In this document: piece after piece, positions 42,620 to 51,797 of the stretch
Position numbering within the stretch: position 1 is the first letter of the stretch
Layout: the number at the start of each line of letters is the position of its first letter
Assembly: GCA_946405145.1 (NCBI GenBank)
Contig: CAMJGE010000004.1
Span: 1-64,000, forward strand
Reading direction: 5' to 3'
Source: an uncultured Prevotella sp.
Lineage (GTDB): Bacteria; Bacteroidota; Bacteroidia; Bacteroidales; Bacteroidaceae
Length of the DNA stretch: 64,000 nucleotides
Translations under genes and position numbers: made by a program
Notes under the pieces: generated by a model
Seen by the model: only the letters and a program-made list of their open reading frames with translations
Databases searched by the model: none
What the model was told of the DNA's origin: nothing

Positions 42620-43921
42620 ATGAGAATCAAAACGTTTATTTTCATAATGCTACTAACGGCAGGCGCATGGGTTATGCGTGCCCAGAGTGTATCGGATATC
42701 ATCAAGAAGGATCCGACATTTGCCGTTACTAATTACACCATCTATCCAGAGAACATTGATTTCAAGATGACGGAGCCACCCGCAGGCAAGCACCCCTTCT
42801 ATATCTCTCACTACGGTCGGCACGGTTCCCGCTATATCAACAGGCGCATGGGCTATGACATTCCGTACCTGATGATGTGCAGGGCTGACAGTGCAGGGCA
42901 ACTGACACCGACAGGCCACGAAGTGCTCAGACAAATACAGACCATTATAGCTAATTCCGAGATGCGTTGGGGCGACCTGACAAATTACGGGCATCAGCAG
43001 ATACGTCAGATATACGCGCGTATGCCACAGAGATTTCCTGAAGTATTCGAGGGGGATGCCATTATCGAAGCCCGTAGTACCAACGTCAGCCGATGTATCT
43101 TAAGTATGGCAAGTGCCATGCTTGAATTCATCAAATATAACCCAAATCTGAAAATCAGGATGAATGCCACGATGCATGACATGTGGTATCTGAACTATCA
43201 GGACAAAGAGCTCATGACTCAAGCCATGACACCTGAGGCCAAGGCTGCGCACGATGCTTTTACCGTAGCTTACAAAAGTAATTCTGAACTGATGAAGCTC
43301 TTATTCACAGAACCAGATAAAGCCCGGGAATTAGTTAACGAACAGCAACTGAACTATTTCCTCATCAAGATGGGGCTTTTCCAGCAGCACACGCACCTCT
43401 ATCAAGAAGGCTACCTGACTGATATCTTCACGATAGAAGACCTTTATCGTCTTTGGCAGAACGACAATGCCTGGTGGTACATCAACTATGGCGCCTGTAA
43501 GCTGAATGGCGGTCGCCAGCCATATAGACAACGGGTGCTGTTACGTAAGCTGATCAATGACGCCGACAGTTGTATCTGTCTTGAAAGACCAGGTGTGCAG
43601 TTGCGCTTCGGTCACGATACCGTCCTGTTGCCCCTCGTCTGCCTGTTAGACATCAACGGCTATGGTTTAGAGACCGACAACCTGGAAGAGCTGGAAGCTA
43701 AAGGCTGGTGGAGCTCAAGTGTATTCCCCATGGCTTCCAACATTCAGTTTATCTTCTATCGGGAGAATCCTCAAGACCAGGACGTGCTCTTTAAGGTGTT
43801 ACTCAATGAGAAAGAGGCCAAACTGCCCATTGCCACAGATTGTGCGCCCTATTATCATTGGCGGGACTTCCGTGAGCATTACCTCAAGAAAATCAACGAC
43901 TATGATAGTTTGCATCGCTGA
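42620..43921 (+). CDS. Secreted histidine-type acid phosphatase (branch 2, phytase/MINPP-like)
   Basis: 433 residues, signal peptide about 1-21 (cleaved before QSVSD). Catalytic RHGSRY near residue 73 (HYGRHGSRYINRR) and the proton-donor motif RFGHD near residue 335 identify the clade-2 histidine phosphatases, which include inositol-polyphosphate phosphatases known from Bacteroides. Likely a periplasmic or surface phosphomonoesterase. The 3' end overlaps topB by 20 nt. Confidence 0.85.
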   Translation: MRIKTFIFIMLLTAGAWVMRAQSVSDIIKKDPTFAVTNYTIYPENIDFKMTEPPAGKHPFYISHYGRHGSRYINRRMGYDIPYLMMCRADSAGQLTPTGHEVLRQIQTIIANSEMRWGDLTNYGHQQIRQIYARMPQRFPEVFEGDAIIEARSTNVSRCILSMASAMLEFIKYNPNLKIRMNATMHDMWYLNYQDKELMTQAMTPEAKAAHDAFTVAYKSNSELMKLLFTEPDKARELVNEQQLNYFLIKMGLFQQHTHLYQEGYLTDIFTIEDLYRLWQNDNAWWYINYGACKLNGGRQPYRQRVLLRKLINDADSCICLERPGVQLRFGHDTVLLPLVCLLDINGYGLETDNLEELEAKGWWSSSVFPMASNIQFIFYRENPQDQDVLFKVLLNEKEAKLPIATDCAPYYHWRDFREHYLKKINDYDSLHR

Positions 43922-45773
43922 GAAACCGAGTGTCGCTCGGGATATTGCACGCATCTTGGGAGCTAACAACTCTCACGATGGCTATATGGAAGGTAACGGC
44001 TATCAGGTGACGTGGACCTTTGGGCACCTCTGTACCTTAAAGGAGCCTGGAGACTACACACCAGCCTGGAGACCTTGGGCCCTGACACAGTTGCCAATGG
44101 TGCCACAACGCTTTGGCATCAAACTTATCGACGATAACGGTATTAAGAAACAGTTTGCTATCATCGAGAAACTGATGCAGGCTGCTGACGGCATCGTCAA
44201 CTGCGGTGATGCCGGGCAGGAAGGTGAACTCATCCAGCGATGGGTGATGCAGAAAGCACAAGCCACCTGTCCTGTCAAGCGCCTCTGGATCTCGTCGATG
44301 ACCGACGAAGCCATCCGCGAAGGCTTTGCCAACCTGAAAGACCAGTCCGACTACCAGCCGCTCTATCTGGCAGGTCTCTCACGTGCCATCGGCGACTGGC
44401 TGTTAGGCATGAATGCCACTCGCCTCTATACGCTCAGATACGGACAGGATCGTCAGGTGCTCAGCATCGGACGTGTTCAGACCCCTACCCTCGCCCTCAT
44501 CGTCAACCGTCAGAAAGAGATCGAGAACTTCAAGCCGGAGCCTTATTGGGTGTTGGCTACCGTCTATCGTGATACCACCTTTACGGCAACTAAGGGAAAG
44601 TTCACCAGTAAGGAGGAAGGTGAAAAAGCCTTTGAGACCATTGAGGGCAAGCCCTTTACGGTTACAAAGGTAGAGAAGAAAGAAGGCAAGGAACAACCGC
44701 CACAGCTCTACGACCTGACCTCCTTACAGGTTGATTGCAACCGCAAGTTCGCCTATTCGGCAGAGATGACGCTCAACCTCATCCAGAGTCTCTACGAGAA
44801 GAAATACACCACGTATCCCCGTGTAGATACCCAATATCTTTCCGACGATATCTATGCCAAATGCCCTCAGACGCTGAACGGGCTCTATCAGACAAAATTC
44901 GGCGGTGTGGCACCCTATGCGGAGCTGATCAAGCCTATCGGCGGCAAAGCCCTGAAGAAGTCGAAACGTGTGTTCGACACATCCAAGGTAACAGACCACC
45001 ACGCCATTATCCCTACGGGCGTTGTTCCCCAGAATCTCAGCGATGCCGAGCAGAAAGTCTTCGACCTCGTAGCCCGCCGCTTCATCGGTGTTTTCCTGCC
45101 TGACTGTAAGTTCTCTACGACAACGGTTCTGGGCGAAGTGGATGACATCGAGTTCAAGGTGACTGGCAAGGAGATTCTCGATCCAGGCTGGCGTGTCGTC
45201 AGAGAGAAGACCGAAGTAAAAACCGACAGCGACGACGAAGAAAAGAAGCCAGACGACGAGGAGCGTACCTTGCCTACCTTCGTCAAAGGGGAATCCGGTG
45301 ACCATAAGCCCACCCTTACAGAAAAGTGGACCACACCTCCACCTTATTATAATGAAGCCTCGCTGCTGCGTGCGATGGAGACTGCCGGCAAGTTTGTGGA
45401 GGATGAGACCCTGCGCGCTGCCATGAAGGAGAACGGCATCGGTCGCCCCTCCTCACGCGCCTCGATCATCGAGACACTCTTCAAGCGCCACTATATCAAG
45501 CGAGAGAGAAAGCGCCTGGTGGCGACACCTACAGGCATAGAACTCATCGACCTGATTCGCGAAGAGCTGCTGAAGAGTTGTGAACTCACAGGCATCTGGG
45601 AGAAGAAGCTCCGCGACATTGAGCATCAGAAGTACGATGCCCAGCAGTTTATCAACGAGTTGAAACAGCAGGTGGCTGACATCGTACATGATGTGATGAG
45701 CGACCCTTCCAACCGTCGTATCACAGTTACGCCCGACGAAACTCCTAAAAAGAAAAAAGGTAAGAAGCAATAA
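43902..45773 (+). CDS. topB: DNA topoisomerase III (type IA)
   Basis: 623 residues from the ATG at 43902 (MIVCIAEKPSVARDIARIL); the frame is open upstream inside the phosphatase gene but the family starts here. Toprim domain with NCGDAGQEGELI near residue 95, catalytic tyrosine in TTYPRVDTQYLSDD near residue 305, and the usual C-terminal HTH-like GRPSSRASIIETL. Relaxes negative supercoils and decatenates DNA. The C-terminus is a short Lys-rich tail without zinc fingers. Bacteroidetes often carry several topB copies, some mobile; nothing nearby suggests mobility. Confidence 0.95.
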   Translation: MIVCIAEKPSVARDIARILGANNSHDGYMEGNGYQVTWTFGHLCTLKEPGDYTPAWRPWALTQLPMVPQRFGIKLIDDNGIKKQFAIIEKLMQAADGIVNCGDAGQEGELIQRWVMQKAQATCPVKRLWISSMTDEAIREGFANLKDQSDYQPLYLAGLSRAIGDWLLGMNATRLYTLRYGQDRQVLSIGRVQTPTLALIVNRQKEIENFKPEPYWVLATVYRDTTFTATKGKFTSKEEGEKAFETIEGKPFTVTKVEKKEGKEQPPQLYDLTSLQVDCNRKFAYSAEMTLNLIQSLYEKKYTTYPRVDTQYLSDDIYAKCPQTLNGLYQTKFGGVAPYAELIKPIGGKALKKSKRVFDTSKVTDHHAIIPTGVVPQNLSDAEQKVFDLVARRFIGVFLPDCKFSTTTVLGEVDDIEFKVTGKEILDPGWRVVREKTEVKTDSDDEEKKPDDEERTLPTFVKGESGDHKPTLTEKWTTPPPYYNEASLLRAMETAGKFVEDETLRAAMKENGIGRPSSRASIIETLFKRHYIKRERKRLVATPTGIELIDLIREELLKSCELTGIWEKKLRDIEHQKYDAQQFINELKQQVADIVHDVMSDPSNRRITVTPDETPKKKKGKKQ

Positions 45774-45802
45774 ATCGGAAGCCATATCGTTTTAAAGATG
45801 AT

Positions 45803-47812
45803 ATGCGCAGATTCTTCACCATATTGACGATAGCCCTCACCACCGGACTGCTGTTCAGTTGCGGTGCAGATCAGGCTATGAAGAAAGGTGACAAGCTATA
45901 TGCCATCGGGGAGTATCACGATGCGGCCATTCAATACCGTAAGGCATACAGTCAGACATCTTCCAAAGAGCGGGAACTCAAAGGTGTACGTGCCAAGAAA
46001 ACGGCAGAATGCTATCGTCGCATCAATTTCACCAACAAGGCTATTACCGCTTATAATAATGTGGTCCGTTATAAACAGGCAGACTCACTGACCCATCTCT
46101 ATCTCGGTCAGCTCTATATGCGCAATGGCAACTATAAAGAGGCTGCCAGACAGTTCAGGATAGCAATCGACAGTTTACAATTCAGAAACAGCCCATTACT
46201 GTCACTCGCCCAAAGCCAGCTCAAGGCAGCAGAGTCGGCTCCGATGTGGAAGAAAGAAGGCTCTGACTACATCGTCAAGCGTGAAGGTCTGTTTAATTCC
46301 CGTCGGGCAGAGTATTCACCTATGTTAGCTGGCGACGACCACGACCAGCTCTATTTCACCTCTACCCGCAACCAGGCACAAGGCGATGAGTATAGCGGTA
46401 TCACAGGAACAAAAGCTGCCGACATCTTCTACTCACAGAAGGATGACAAAGGGAAATGGATGAAACCTCAGGCGATTGATTCGGAACTGAACTCCGATTT
46501 CGACGAGGGAGCCTGTTGTTTCTCCCCTGACGGACAGACGATATTTCTCACGCTCTGCAAGACAGACCCTAACTCACCCCGCTATGCCACCATCGCTATC
46601 TCCAACCGCACCGATGCCGCTTGGAGCAAACCTACAGAACTGACCATCTCCAAAGATACCCTTTTCAGCTATGCCCACCCCGCCGTATCACCCGATGGCG
46701 AGTGGCTCTATTTCGTCAGCGATATGCCAGGCGGAGCAGGAGGCTATGACATCTGGCGATGCCGACTCTATGGGAATAACGAGATAGGCAGCATAGAGAA
46801 TCTCGGAGCCCCTGTCAACACATCAGGTAACGAGATGTTTCCGACGTTCCGTCCCAATGGCGACTTCTATTTCTCTTCTGACGGGCATCCCGGCTTAGGT
46901 GGACTTGACATCTTTTACATTTCAAATCAGAATACCCAACTGACCCATCCTGGATCGCCCTTGAACTCCCAAGGTGACGACTTCGGCATGACCTTTGAGG
47001 GACGGCATAACCGAGGTTACTTCTGTTCAAATCGTGGCGATACCAGAGGCTATGATCACATCTACAGTTTCTATAATCCGGAGATTATCCAGACCGTCAA
47101 GGGGTGGGTGTATGAGCAAGACGGTTACGAACTGCCTGCTGCACAGGTCTATATGGTGGGCAACGATGGTACCAATCTGAAACTGAATGTGCTTGGCGAC
47201 GGTTCCTTCACCCAGGAGATCAAACCTGGCGTCGATTATGTGTTCCTTGGCACCTGCAAAGGCTATCTCAACCACCAGGAACAGCTATGCGTAGAACCAG
47301 TCAAGAAGTCGGAAGAATACGTCTTGCAGTTCCCCTTGGCAAACATCTCTGCTCCTGTACTCATTGAGAATATCTTCTATGATTTCGATAAGGCCACCCT
47401 GCGCCCTGAGTCGCAGACAGCCCTTGACGAGCTTGTGAAACTGCTGAATGACAATCCCAACATCACCATTGAGCTATCGGCACACACAGACAACAGAGGT
47501 TCCGATCAGTATAACGAGCGGCTGTCACAACAACGTGCACAGAACGTGGTCAGCTATCTCATCCAGAAAGGGATAGAGCCTGAACGGCTGACACCCAAAG
47601 GATATGGTGAAGCCAAGCCGAAACGCATCAAGCGGAAGGTGGCAGAAAAATATCCGTTCCTCAAAGAGGGTGACATACTCAACGAACCATTCATCACCAC
47701 ACTCTCTGAGGAACAGCAGGAACTGTGCCATCAGTTAAACCGACGCACAGAGTTTATAGTGTTGCGGACAACTTACGGGCTGTTTGATAAGGCAGGTAAA
47801 CCAATACGATAG
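45803..47812 (+). CDS. porE: Type IX secretion system protein PorE (TPR, beta-propeller, OmpA)
   Basis: 669 residues, lipoprotein signal (lipid-modified Cys at about 20 in LLFSCGAD). Order of parts: TPR repeats about 25-140, WD40-like PD40 propeller about 170-425 (EYSPMLAGDD, CCFSPDGQTIF, AVSPDGEWLYF, FPTFRPNGDFYFS), a carboxypeptidase-regulatory-like beta domain about 435-510, and an OmpA peptidoglycan-binding domain about 520-660 with FDKATLRPES and SAHTDNRGS. This four-part layout is that of PorE, which ties the type IX machine to the wall. Its end overlaps the convergent DUF5056-like gene by 59 nt. Confidence 0.9.
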   Translation: MRRFFTILTIALTTGLLFSCGADQAMKKGDKLYAIGEYHDAAIQYRKAYSQTSSKERELKGVRAKKTAECYRRINFTNKAITAYNNVVRYKQADSLTHLYLGQLYMRNGNYKEAARQFRIAIDSLQFRNSPLLSLAQSQLKAAESAPMWKKEGSDYIVKREGLFNSRRAEYSPMLAGDDHDQLYFTSTRNQAQGDEYSGITGTKAADIFYSQKDDKGKWMKPQAIDSELNSDFDEGACCFSPDGQTIFLTLCKTDPNSPRYATIAISNRTDAAWSKPTELTISKDTLFSYAHPAVSPDGEWLYFVSDMPGGAGGYDIWRCRLYGNNEIGSIENLGAPVNTSGNEMFPTFRPNGDFYFSSDGHPGLGGLDIFYISNQNTQLTHPGSPLNSQGDDFGMTFEGRHNRGYFCSNRGDTRGYDHIYSFYNPEIIQTVKGWVYEQDGYELPAAQVYMVGNDGTNLKLNVLGDGSFTQEIKPGVDYVFLGTCKGYLNHQEQLCVEPVKKSEEYVLQFPLANISAPVLIENIFYDFDKATLRPESQTALDELVKLLNDNPNITIELSAHTDNRGSDQYNERLSQQRAQNVVSYLIQKGIEPERLTPKGYGEAKPKRIKRKVAEKYPFLKEGDILNEPFITTLSEEQQELCHQLNRRTEFIVLRTTYGLFDKAGKPIR

Positions 47813-48143
47813 CTACCAGCAGCAGGATACCCCACAGATTGACGGGTATCTCCGTGGTGGTGGCAGTCACCATCTGCACTTCCAACCAACCAAACATCAT
47901 GCGAAGCGTAGCATAGAACAGGGCTGTCACGACCTGCCAGCCTCCTAACACGAAGAACAGCACGCCAGCCACCGCCATGCAGAACAGAGTCCACAACTGC
48001 GACAGCTTCCTTACCACTTCCATTTTCCTGTCAGGCAGATTCCTCATCACCCGCTCGGTAAAGCCATTATCTTCAATCTGCTGCTGGGCAGCCTGCTTGA
48101 AGAACGCCTCTATCATCTTATTGTCTTTATCGGTCATAGCCAT
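47754..48143 (-). CDS. Small membrane protein downstream of an ECF sigma factor (DUF5056-like)
   Basis: 129 residues (127 from Met3): cytoplasmic start with DNGFTERVMRNLPDR, then helices at about 50-68, 76-88 and 103-120. The FTERVMRNLP phrase is typical of small Bacteroidetes proteins after sigma-factor genes. It may act as an anti-sigma factor, though no zinc-binding HxxxCxxC motif is present. Its start overlaps the sigma stop (48127), so translation is coupled. Its 3' end lies inside the end of porE. Confidence 0.72.
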   Translation of the reverse strand: MAMTDKDNKMIEAFFKQAAQQQIEDNGFTERVMRNLPDRKMEVVRKLSQLWTLFCMAVAGVLFFVLGGWQVVTALFYATLRMMFGWLEVQMVTATTTEIPVNLWGILLLVAIVLVYLPYQTARKLSATL

Positions 48144-48666
48144 TCTGTTTTAAATAGTTTGCCATTTTTTCCTTTCCTCTTCTCAGATGCGACTTCACCG
48201 TGTTCTCCGCGATACCCGTGATCTTACTGATCTGTTCTATCGGATAACCGTCGATGAGTTGCATGGTGATACACGTGCGCTCATCAGCTTTCAGAAGCGC
48301 CAGGGCTGCATAGATATCCATCTTCAGGGTATCACTTGCCGAAACGGTCTGGCGAGCCACAGTGACGGAACTATCTACGTCTTCTGTCTGATGGCGGGAG
48401 CGGACTTCATCGTAGAACACATTGTAGGCGATTCTCATCAACCAGGTAGAGAAGCTTGCCATACCACGAAACTTGGTGATGTTCATATAGGCCTTGATAA
48501 AAGTCTCTTGCGCCAGATCGTCACTCAGCTGCTCATCCCCCAGCGTCTGATTCAGGAAGAACCGACGAACAGGCGACTGATACTTCCTGACAAGCTGGTC
48601 GAAAGCCTTCTTGTTTCGGAATACCGCCACCTGCGTCACGAGAGATATATCGCTGAACTCTGCCAC
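48127..48666 (-). CDS. ECF RNA polymerase sigma factor
   Basis: 179 residues. Region 2 (FDQLVRKYQSPVRRFFL, DDLAQETFIKAYMNI) and region 4 (CITMQLIDGYPIEQISKITG, NTVKSHLRRGKEKM) are both clear. The start is GTG (48664-48666), preceded in frame by TAA, so no upstream start is possible. It follows the PspC gene after 10 nt made of an AAGGTAAAAA spacer. Sits within the DUF6249-PspC-sigma-DUF5056 operon, which suggests control of an envelope response. Confidence 0.93.
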   Translation of the reverse strand: MAEFSDISLVTQVAVFRNKKAFDQLVRKYQSPVRRFFLNQTLGDEQLSDDLAQETFIKAYMNITKFRGMASFSTWLMRIAYNVFYDEVRSRHQTEDVDSSVTVARQTVSASDTLKMDIYAALALLKADERTCITMQLIDGYPIEQISKITGIAENTVKSHLRRGKEKMANYLKQNGYDR

Positions 48667-48676
48667 TTTTTACCTT

Positions 48677-48874
48677 TTATTTTTCCAAGAGGTTCTTTTC
48701 TGGCATTACGATCCACAGCACGATGTAGAAGATCAATCCGCTAAAGGCTGTAAAGAGTGTCAGGAAAGCGTACGCGATTCTTACCAATACGGGGTCGAAA
48801 TCCAGATATTCGGCTATGCCGCCGCAAACCCCAGCCCATACTCTGTCATTAGAGCGTGTCAGTCTTTTGTTCAT
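48677..48874 (-). CDS. PspC-domain membrane protein
   Basis: 65 residues. PspC domain: RSNDRVWAGVCGGIAEYLD, then a membrane helix with YAFLTLFTAFSGLIFYIVLW and the closing IVMPE. In other bacteria PspC senses inner-membrane stress. The ATG overlaps the stop of the DUF6249-like gene (48871-48874). Linked to an ECF sigma factor here rather than to PspA. Confidence 0.93.
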   Translation of the reverse strand: MNKRLTRSNDRVWAGVCGGIAEYLDFDPVLVRIAYAFLTLFTAFSGLIFYIVLWIVMPEKNLLEK

Positions 48875-49560
48875 TGTTCCGAATGATTGATGTTGTTATT
48901 AATATCTGTTGTATTGCCAAACGACGTGTTGTTTCCTCCAAAGCCCGACTGTCTGGCGATAAACCACTTACCAAGTCCGATACAGAAGACGAGCGCACCG
49001 ATGCCGAAACCAATATCTCCGACCACGATCCCGAGGAAGATGGCGAGTCCTACGCCTGTGAACATCTGTCGGATACCAGTCTGATAGTCGTCGTTGCTAA
49101 GCGGATTCTGATTCTCCTTCAACAGCTCGTCGGGTATCGGCTGTCCTTTCTCCATTGCCATCTGTGCCAGTTTGATCCGGTCCTTACGGTTCTTGTTGAT
49201 GAAGTAGAACACGGCGACAATGATCAATATCGGTGCAAGGACAAACATGATAAAAATAATAACGGCAGCGAAAAACATGCCTGCTATCGCAGTTTTGTCG
49301 AGATTACCGAATACTTGTTCCAATATACCGTCCACATCGTCGTCGCTGACGACTCTGACGTGTGAGCTTCCTGACTGCGAATCCATGACGGTGGAGTCAG
49401 CTACGGTTGTTGTGTCAGAAAAGGCTTCGATTGCACTTGGATTGTTTTTAGTAGAGTCCGTCTGCTCCGTACGGGGCGTATGACGGTGGCGCTGTGCCGC
49501 TGCGTCAGCATTCATGCTGAGAGTCAGCACCATTGCGATTGCGATTAAATACTTTTTCAT
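48871..49560 (-). CDS. Membrane protein with DUF6249-like C-terminus
   Basis: 229 residues from the ATG at 49558-49560; an AGGAG lies 8 nt before it. Signal peptide about 1-20, a polar Ser/Thr region to about 85, then helices at about 92-118, 163-182 and 185-200, and an Asn-rich tail. The block LAQMAMEKGQPIPDELL between the helices is a recurring feature of DUF6249-type proteins. Function unknown. First gene of the operon with PspC and the ECF sigma factor. Confidence 0.75.
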   Translation of the reverse strand: MKKYLIAIAMVLTLSMNADAAAQRHRHTPRTEQTDSTKNNPSAIEAFSDTTTVADSTVMDSQSGSSHVRVVSDDDVDGILEQVFGNLDKTAIAGMFFAAVIIFIMFVLAPILIIVAVFYFINKNRKDRIKLAQMAMEKGQPIPDELLKENQNPLSNDDYQTGIRQMFTGVGLAIFLGIVVGDIGFGIGALVFCIGLGKWFIARQSGFGGNNTSFGNTTDINNNINHSEQ

Positions 49561-49565
49561 ATCTT

Positions 49566-49592
49566 TTCTCCTTTTTACTTTTTTACCTTTAT
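49566..49592 (-). repeat. A-rich GTAAAAAR repeat in the leader of the DUF6249-like gene
   Basis: Minus strand reads AAGGTAAAAAAGTAAAAAGG and runs into AGGAG just before the ATG at 49560. Shorter relative of the arrays at 29624, 35124 and 51755. Confidence 0.55.
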
Positions 49593-49637
49593 TCAGGGTT
49601 TCTTTGTCTGTTTGACGCAACAAATCATAAATTAGTT

Positions 49638-49646
49638 GCAAAGATA
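49638..49646 (-). promoter_or_regulatory. -7 element of the DUF6249-PspC-sigma operon
   Basis: Minus-strand TATCTTTG (complement of 49639-49646), about 78 nt before the DUF6249-like ATG. No -33 TTTG at the expected distance, which would suit recognition by an alternative sigma factor or an activator. Confidence 0.5.
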
Positions 49647-49727
49647 ATGGTTTTTCCCATATTTTTTTTAATTTTGCGCAGAAAACTGCGCGAAGGTAGG
49701 CTGCACTTCGGAAAAACTCAAATATAA

Positions 49728-49759
49728 TTTGGTTTTTCGCTCAGTTTGCACTACCTTTG
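49728..49759 (+). promoter_or_regulatory. rsmF promoter, perfect spacing, leaderless geometry
   Basis: TTTG at 49728-49731 and TACCTTTG at 49752-49759 with a 20-bp spacer, a full consensus match. Only 8 nt separate the -7 from the ATG at 49768. Confidence 0.8.
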
Positions 49760-49767
49760 TACCGAAA

Positions 49768-50967
49768 ATGATACAACTGCCCGAAGAATTTATCAGAGAA
49801 ACCAGGCTGGTGATGGGCGAAGAGCGCTTTAACAGCTTTATGGAAGCCTTCAACGAGGAGGCTCCCACCAGCATCCGACTGAATCCCAGGCACGATGTAG
49901 CACTGAGGGCGGAGCATATAGAGCAAGCCGTTCCCTGGTGCCCCGAAGGCTTCTACCTCAAGGGGCGCCCCGCTTTCACCTTCGACCCGCTCTTCCATGC
50001 TGGCTGCTACTATGTGCAGGAAGCCGCCTCCATGTTTGTCTGTCATATCCTCAGAACGCTTTTAGGACAAGAGCCTTTATCCGTCCTCGACATGTGTGCC
50101 GCGCCTGGCGGTAAATCCACTGCCGTCCGCAGTGTCCTGCCTGAGGGGAGCCAGTTGGTCAGCAATGAGCCGATCACCTCACGGGCACAGATCCTTTTGG
50201 AGAACATCACGAAATGGGGCTGGAGTGATTGCGTCGTCACCAACAACTATCCACGCGACTACCACAAGGCGAAGGCCCTGTTCGACATGATACTGTGCGA
50301 CGTACCTTGTTCTGGTGAAGGGATGTTCCGCAGAGACCCTGCCACCATCGGTGAATGGAGCTTGCAGAACGTAGAGAAGTGCTGGCGTCTGCAACGTGAG
50401 ATTGTAGCCGATGCGTGGGCGTGTCTTCAGCCTGGTGGACTGCTGATCTATAGCACATGTACCTTTAACACGAAGGAGAATGAAGAGAACGTGCGCTGGA
50501 TGATCGACACCTACGATGCAGAAATCGTGGAAATCCCCACCAAGCCCGAATGGCGCATCACGGGTTCACTCCTTAAAGGCTTCGAGGCGACCGTCTATCG
50601 TTTCATCCCCGGCATCACGCAGAGCGAAGGTCTGTTTGTCGCTGTACTCAGGAAGGGAGGCACGAAGTCTGAGACTGGCGCTAAAAACAACATGCAGCGC
50701 CTCAAGGTGCTGAAAGCCGACCTGCCCGAAGGCAGTTTCCCGCAGGTTGACCTCTCCTACCCCGACGCCCTGAAATACCTGCGGGGAGAATCCCTAACAC
50801 TCGCTGCAGACACCCCTCGCGGCATTGTCACGATCACTTACAAAGGCATTCCCTTAGGGCAGGCAAAGAACATCGGCAACCGCGCCAACAACCTCTATCC
50901 CAAGCCTTGGCGCATCAAGACCACCCACCTGCCAACAGAAGAAATAAAAATCATAGATATACAATGA
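49768..50967 (+). CDS. rsmF: rRNA (cytosine-C5-)-methyltransferase, RsmF/NOL1/NOP2/Sun family
   Basis: 399 residues from the ATG at 49768. SAM-binding [14 protein letters not shown] near residue 110, catalytic motif [13 protein letters not shown] near 188 and the second cysteine in [14 protein letters not shown] near 232. The C-terminal 100 residues form the PUA-like RNA-binding part seen in RsmF. Makes m5C in 16S rRNA. The thyA ATG overlaps its stop. First gene of the rsmF-thyA-folA-GH31 run. Confidence 0.93.
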   Translation: MIQLPEEFIRETRLVMGEERFNSFMEAFNEEAPTSIRLNPRHDVALRAEHIEQAVPWCPEGFYLKGRPAFTFDPLFHAGCYYVQEAASMFVCHILRTLLGQEPLSVLDMCAAPGGKSTAVRSVLPEGSQLVSNEPITSRAQILLENITKWGWSDCVVTNNYPRDYHKAKALFDMILCDVPCSGEGMFRRDPATIGEWSLQNVEKCWRLQREIVADAWACLQPGGLLIYSTCTFNTKENEENVRWMIDTYDAEIVEIPTKPEWRITGSLLKGFEATVYRFIPGITQSEGLFVAVLRKGGTKSETGAKNNMQRLKVLKADLPEGSFPQVDLSYPDALKYLRGESLTLAADTPRGIVTITYKGIPLGQAKNIGNRANNLYPKPWRIKTTHLPTEEIKIIDIQ

Positions 50968-51758
50968 AACAGTATTTAGACATTCTTAATCGTATTCTGA
51001 CGGAAGGTACTGAGAAAGGCGACCGTACCGGTACCGGCACCATCAGCATCTTCGGCACCCAGTCACGCTACAACCTCGACGACGGGTTCCCCCTGCTCAC
51101 CACCAAGAAGCTCCATCTGAAGTCGATCATCTACGAACTGCTCTGGTTCCTGAAGGGTGACACCAACGTGAAGTACCTGCAGGAGCACGGCGTGCGCATC
51201 TGGAACGAATGGGCTGACGAGAACGGAGAGCTCGGACCGGTATATGGACACCAATGGCGTTCATGGCCCGACTATGACGGGGGTACCATCGACCAGATTC
51301 AATATGTGCTGGATCAGTTGAAGAACAATCCCAACTCCCGTCGAATGATCGTGTCAGCCTGGAACGTGGCAGAGGTCAACAAGATGGCGCTACCTCCCTG
51401 TCACACCATTTTCCAGTTCTACGTGGCAGGTGACCGCCTGTCGCTGCAACTCTACCAGCGCAGTGCCGACACCTTCCTGGGTGTACCTTTTAATATTGCC
51501 TCCTATGCCCTGCTGTTGCAGATGATGGCACAGGTGACAGGTTACAAGGCTGGTGACTTTATCCATACCACCGGCGACACCCATCTCTATCTGAATCATA
51601 TCGAACAGGCCAAGCTGCAGCTCACCCGTGAGCCTCGTCCCCTGCCCCGTATGATCCTCAATCCGGATGTGAAATCACTCTTCGATTTCCAGTACGAGGA
51701 TTTCCAGCTTGAAGGCTATGATCCCCATCCACATATCAAAGCGGAGGTTAGTGTGTAA
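50964..51758 (+). CDS. thyA: Thymidylate synthase
   Basis: 264 residues, the usual compact length. Methylates dUMP using methylene-tetrahydrofolate. Conserved parts: GDRTGTGT near 20, RSWPDYDGG, catalytic cysteine in [12 protein letters not shown] near 146, [18 protein letters not shown] and the end [15 protein letters not shown] at 50964 overlaps the rsmF stop (ATGA). Dihydrofolate made here is recycled by folA, the next gene. Confidence 0.98.
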   Translation: MKQYLDILNRILTEGTEKGDRTGTGTISIFGTQSRYNLDDGFPLLTTKKLHLKSIIYELLWFLKGDTNVKYLQEHGVRIWNEWADENGELGPVYGHQWRSWPDYDGGTIDQIQYVLDQLKNNPNSRRMIVSAWNVAEVNKMALPPCHTIFQFYVAGDRLSLQLYQRSADTFLGVPFNIASYALLLQMMAQVTGYKAGDFIHTTGDTHLYLNHIEQAKLQLTREPRPLPRMILNPDVKSLFDFQYEDFQLEGYDPHPHIKAEVSV

Positions 51759-51797
51759 AGGTAAAAAAGTAAAAAGGTAAAAAAGTAAAAAGGTAAA
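51755..51797 (+). repeat. GTAAAAAR octamer array filling the thyA-folA spacer
   Basis: Begins at the TAA stop of thyA and runs as alternating GTAAAAAA / GTAAAAAG units straight to the ATG of folA (51798), so the array is the whole intercistronic spacer. A TAA occurs every 8 nt, putting stops in all three frames. Confidence 0.85.

Noticed and set aside
43719..43901. Upstream extension of topB by 61 codons
   Set aside because: It lies inside the phosphatase gene; the topoisomerase family starts at MIVCIAEKPSVA.
43902..45773. topB as a sign of an integrative conjugative element
   Set aside because: topB is common on such elements, but no relaxase, tra genes, integrase or attachment repeats occur around it.
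45774..45802. Weak ATATC/GATAT inverted repeat between topB and porE
   Set aside because: Only five pairs with an 11-base loop, well within chance in AT-rich DNA.
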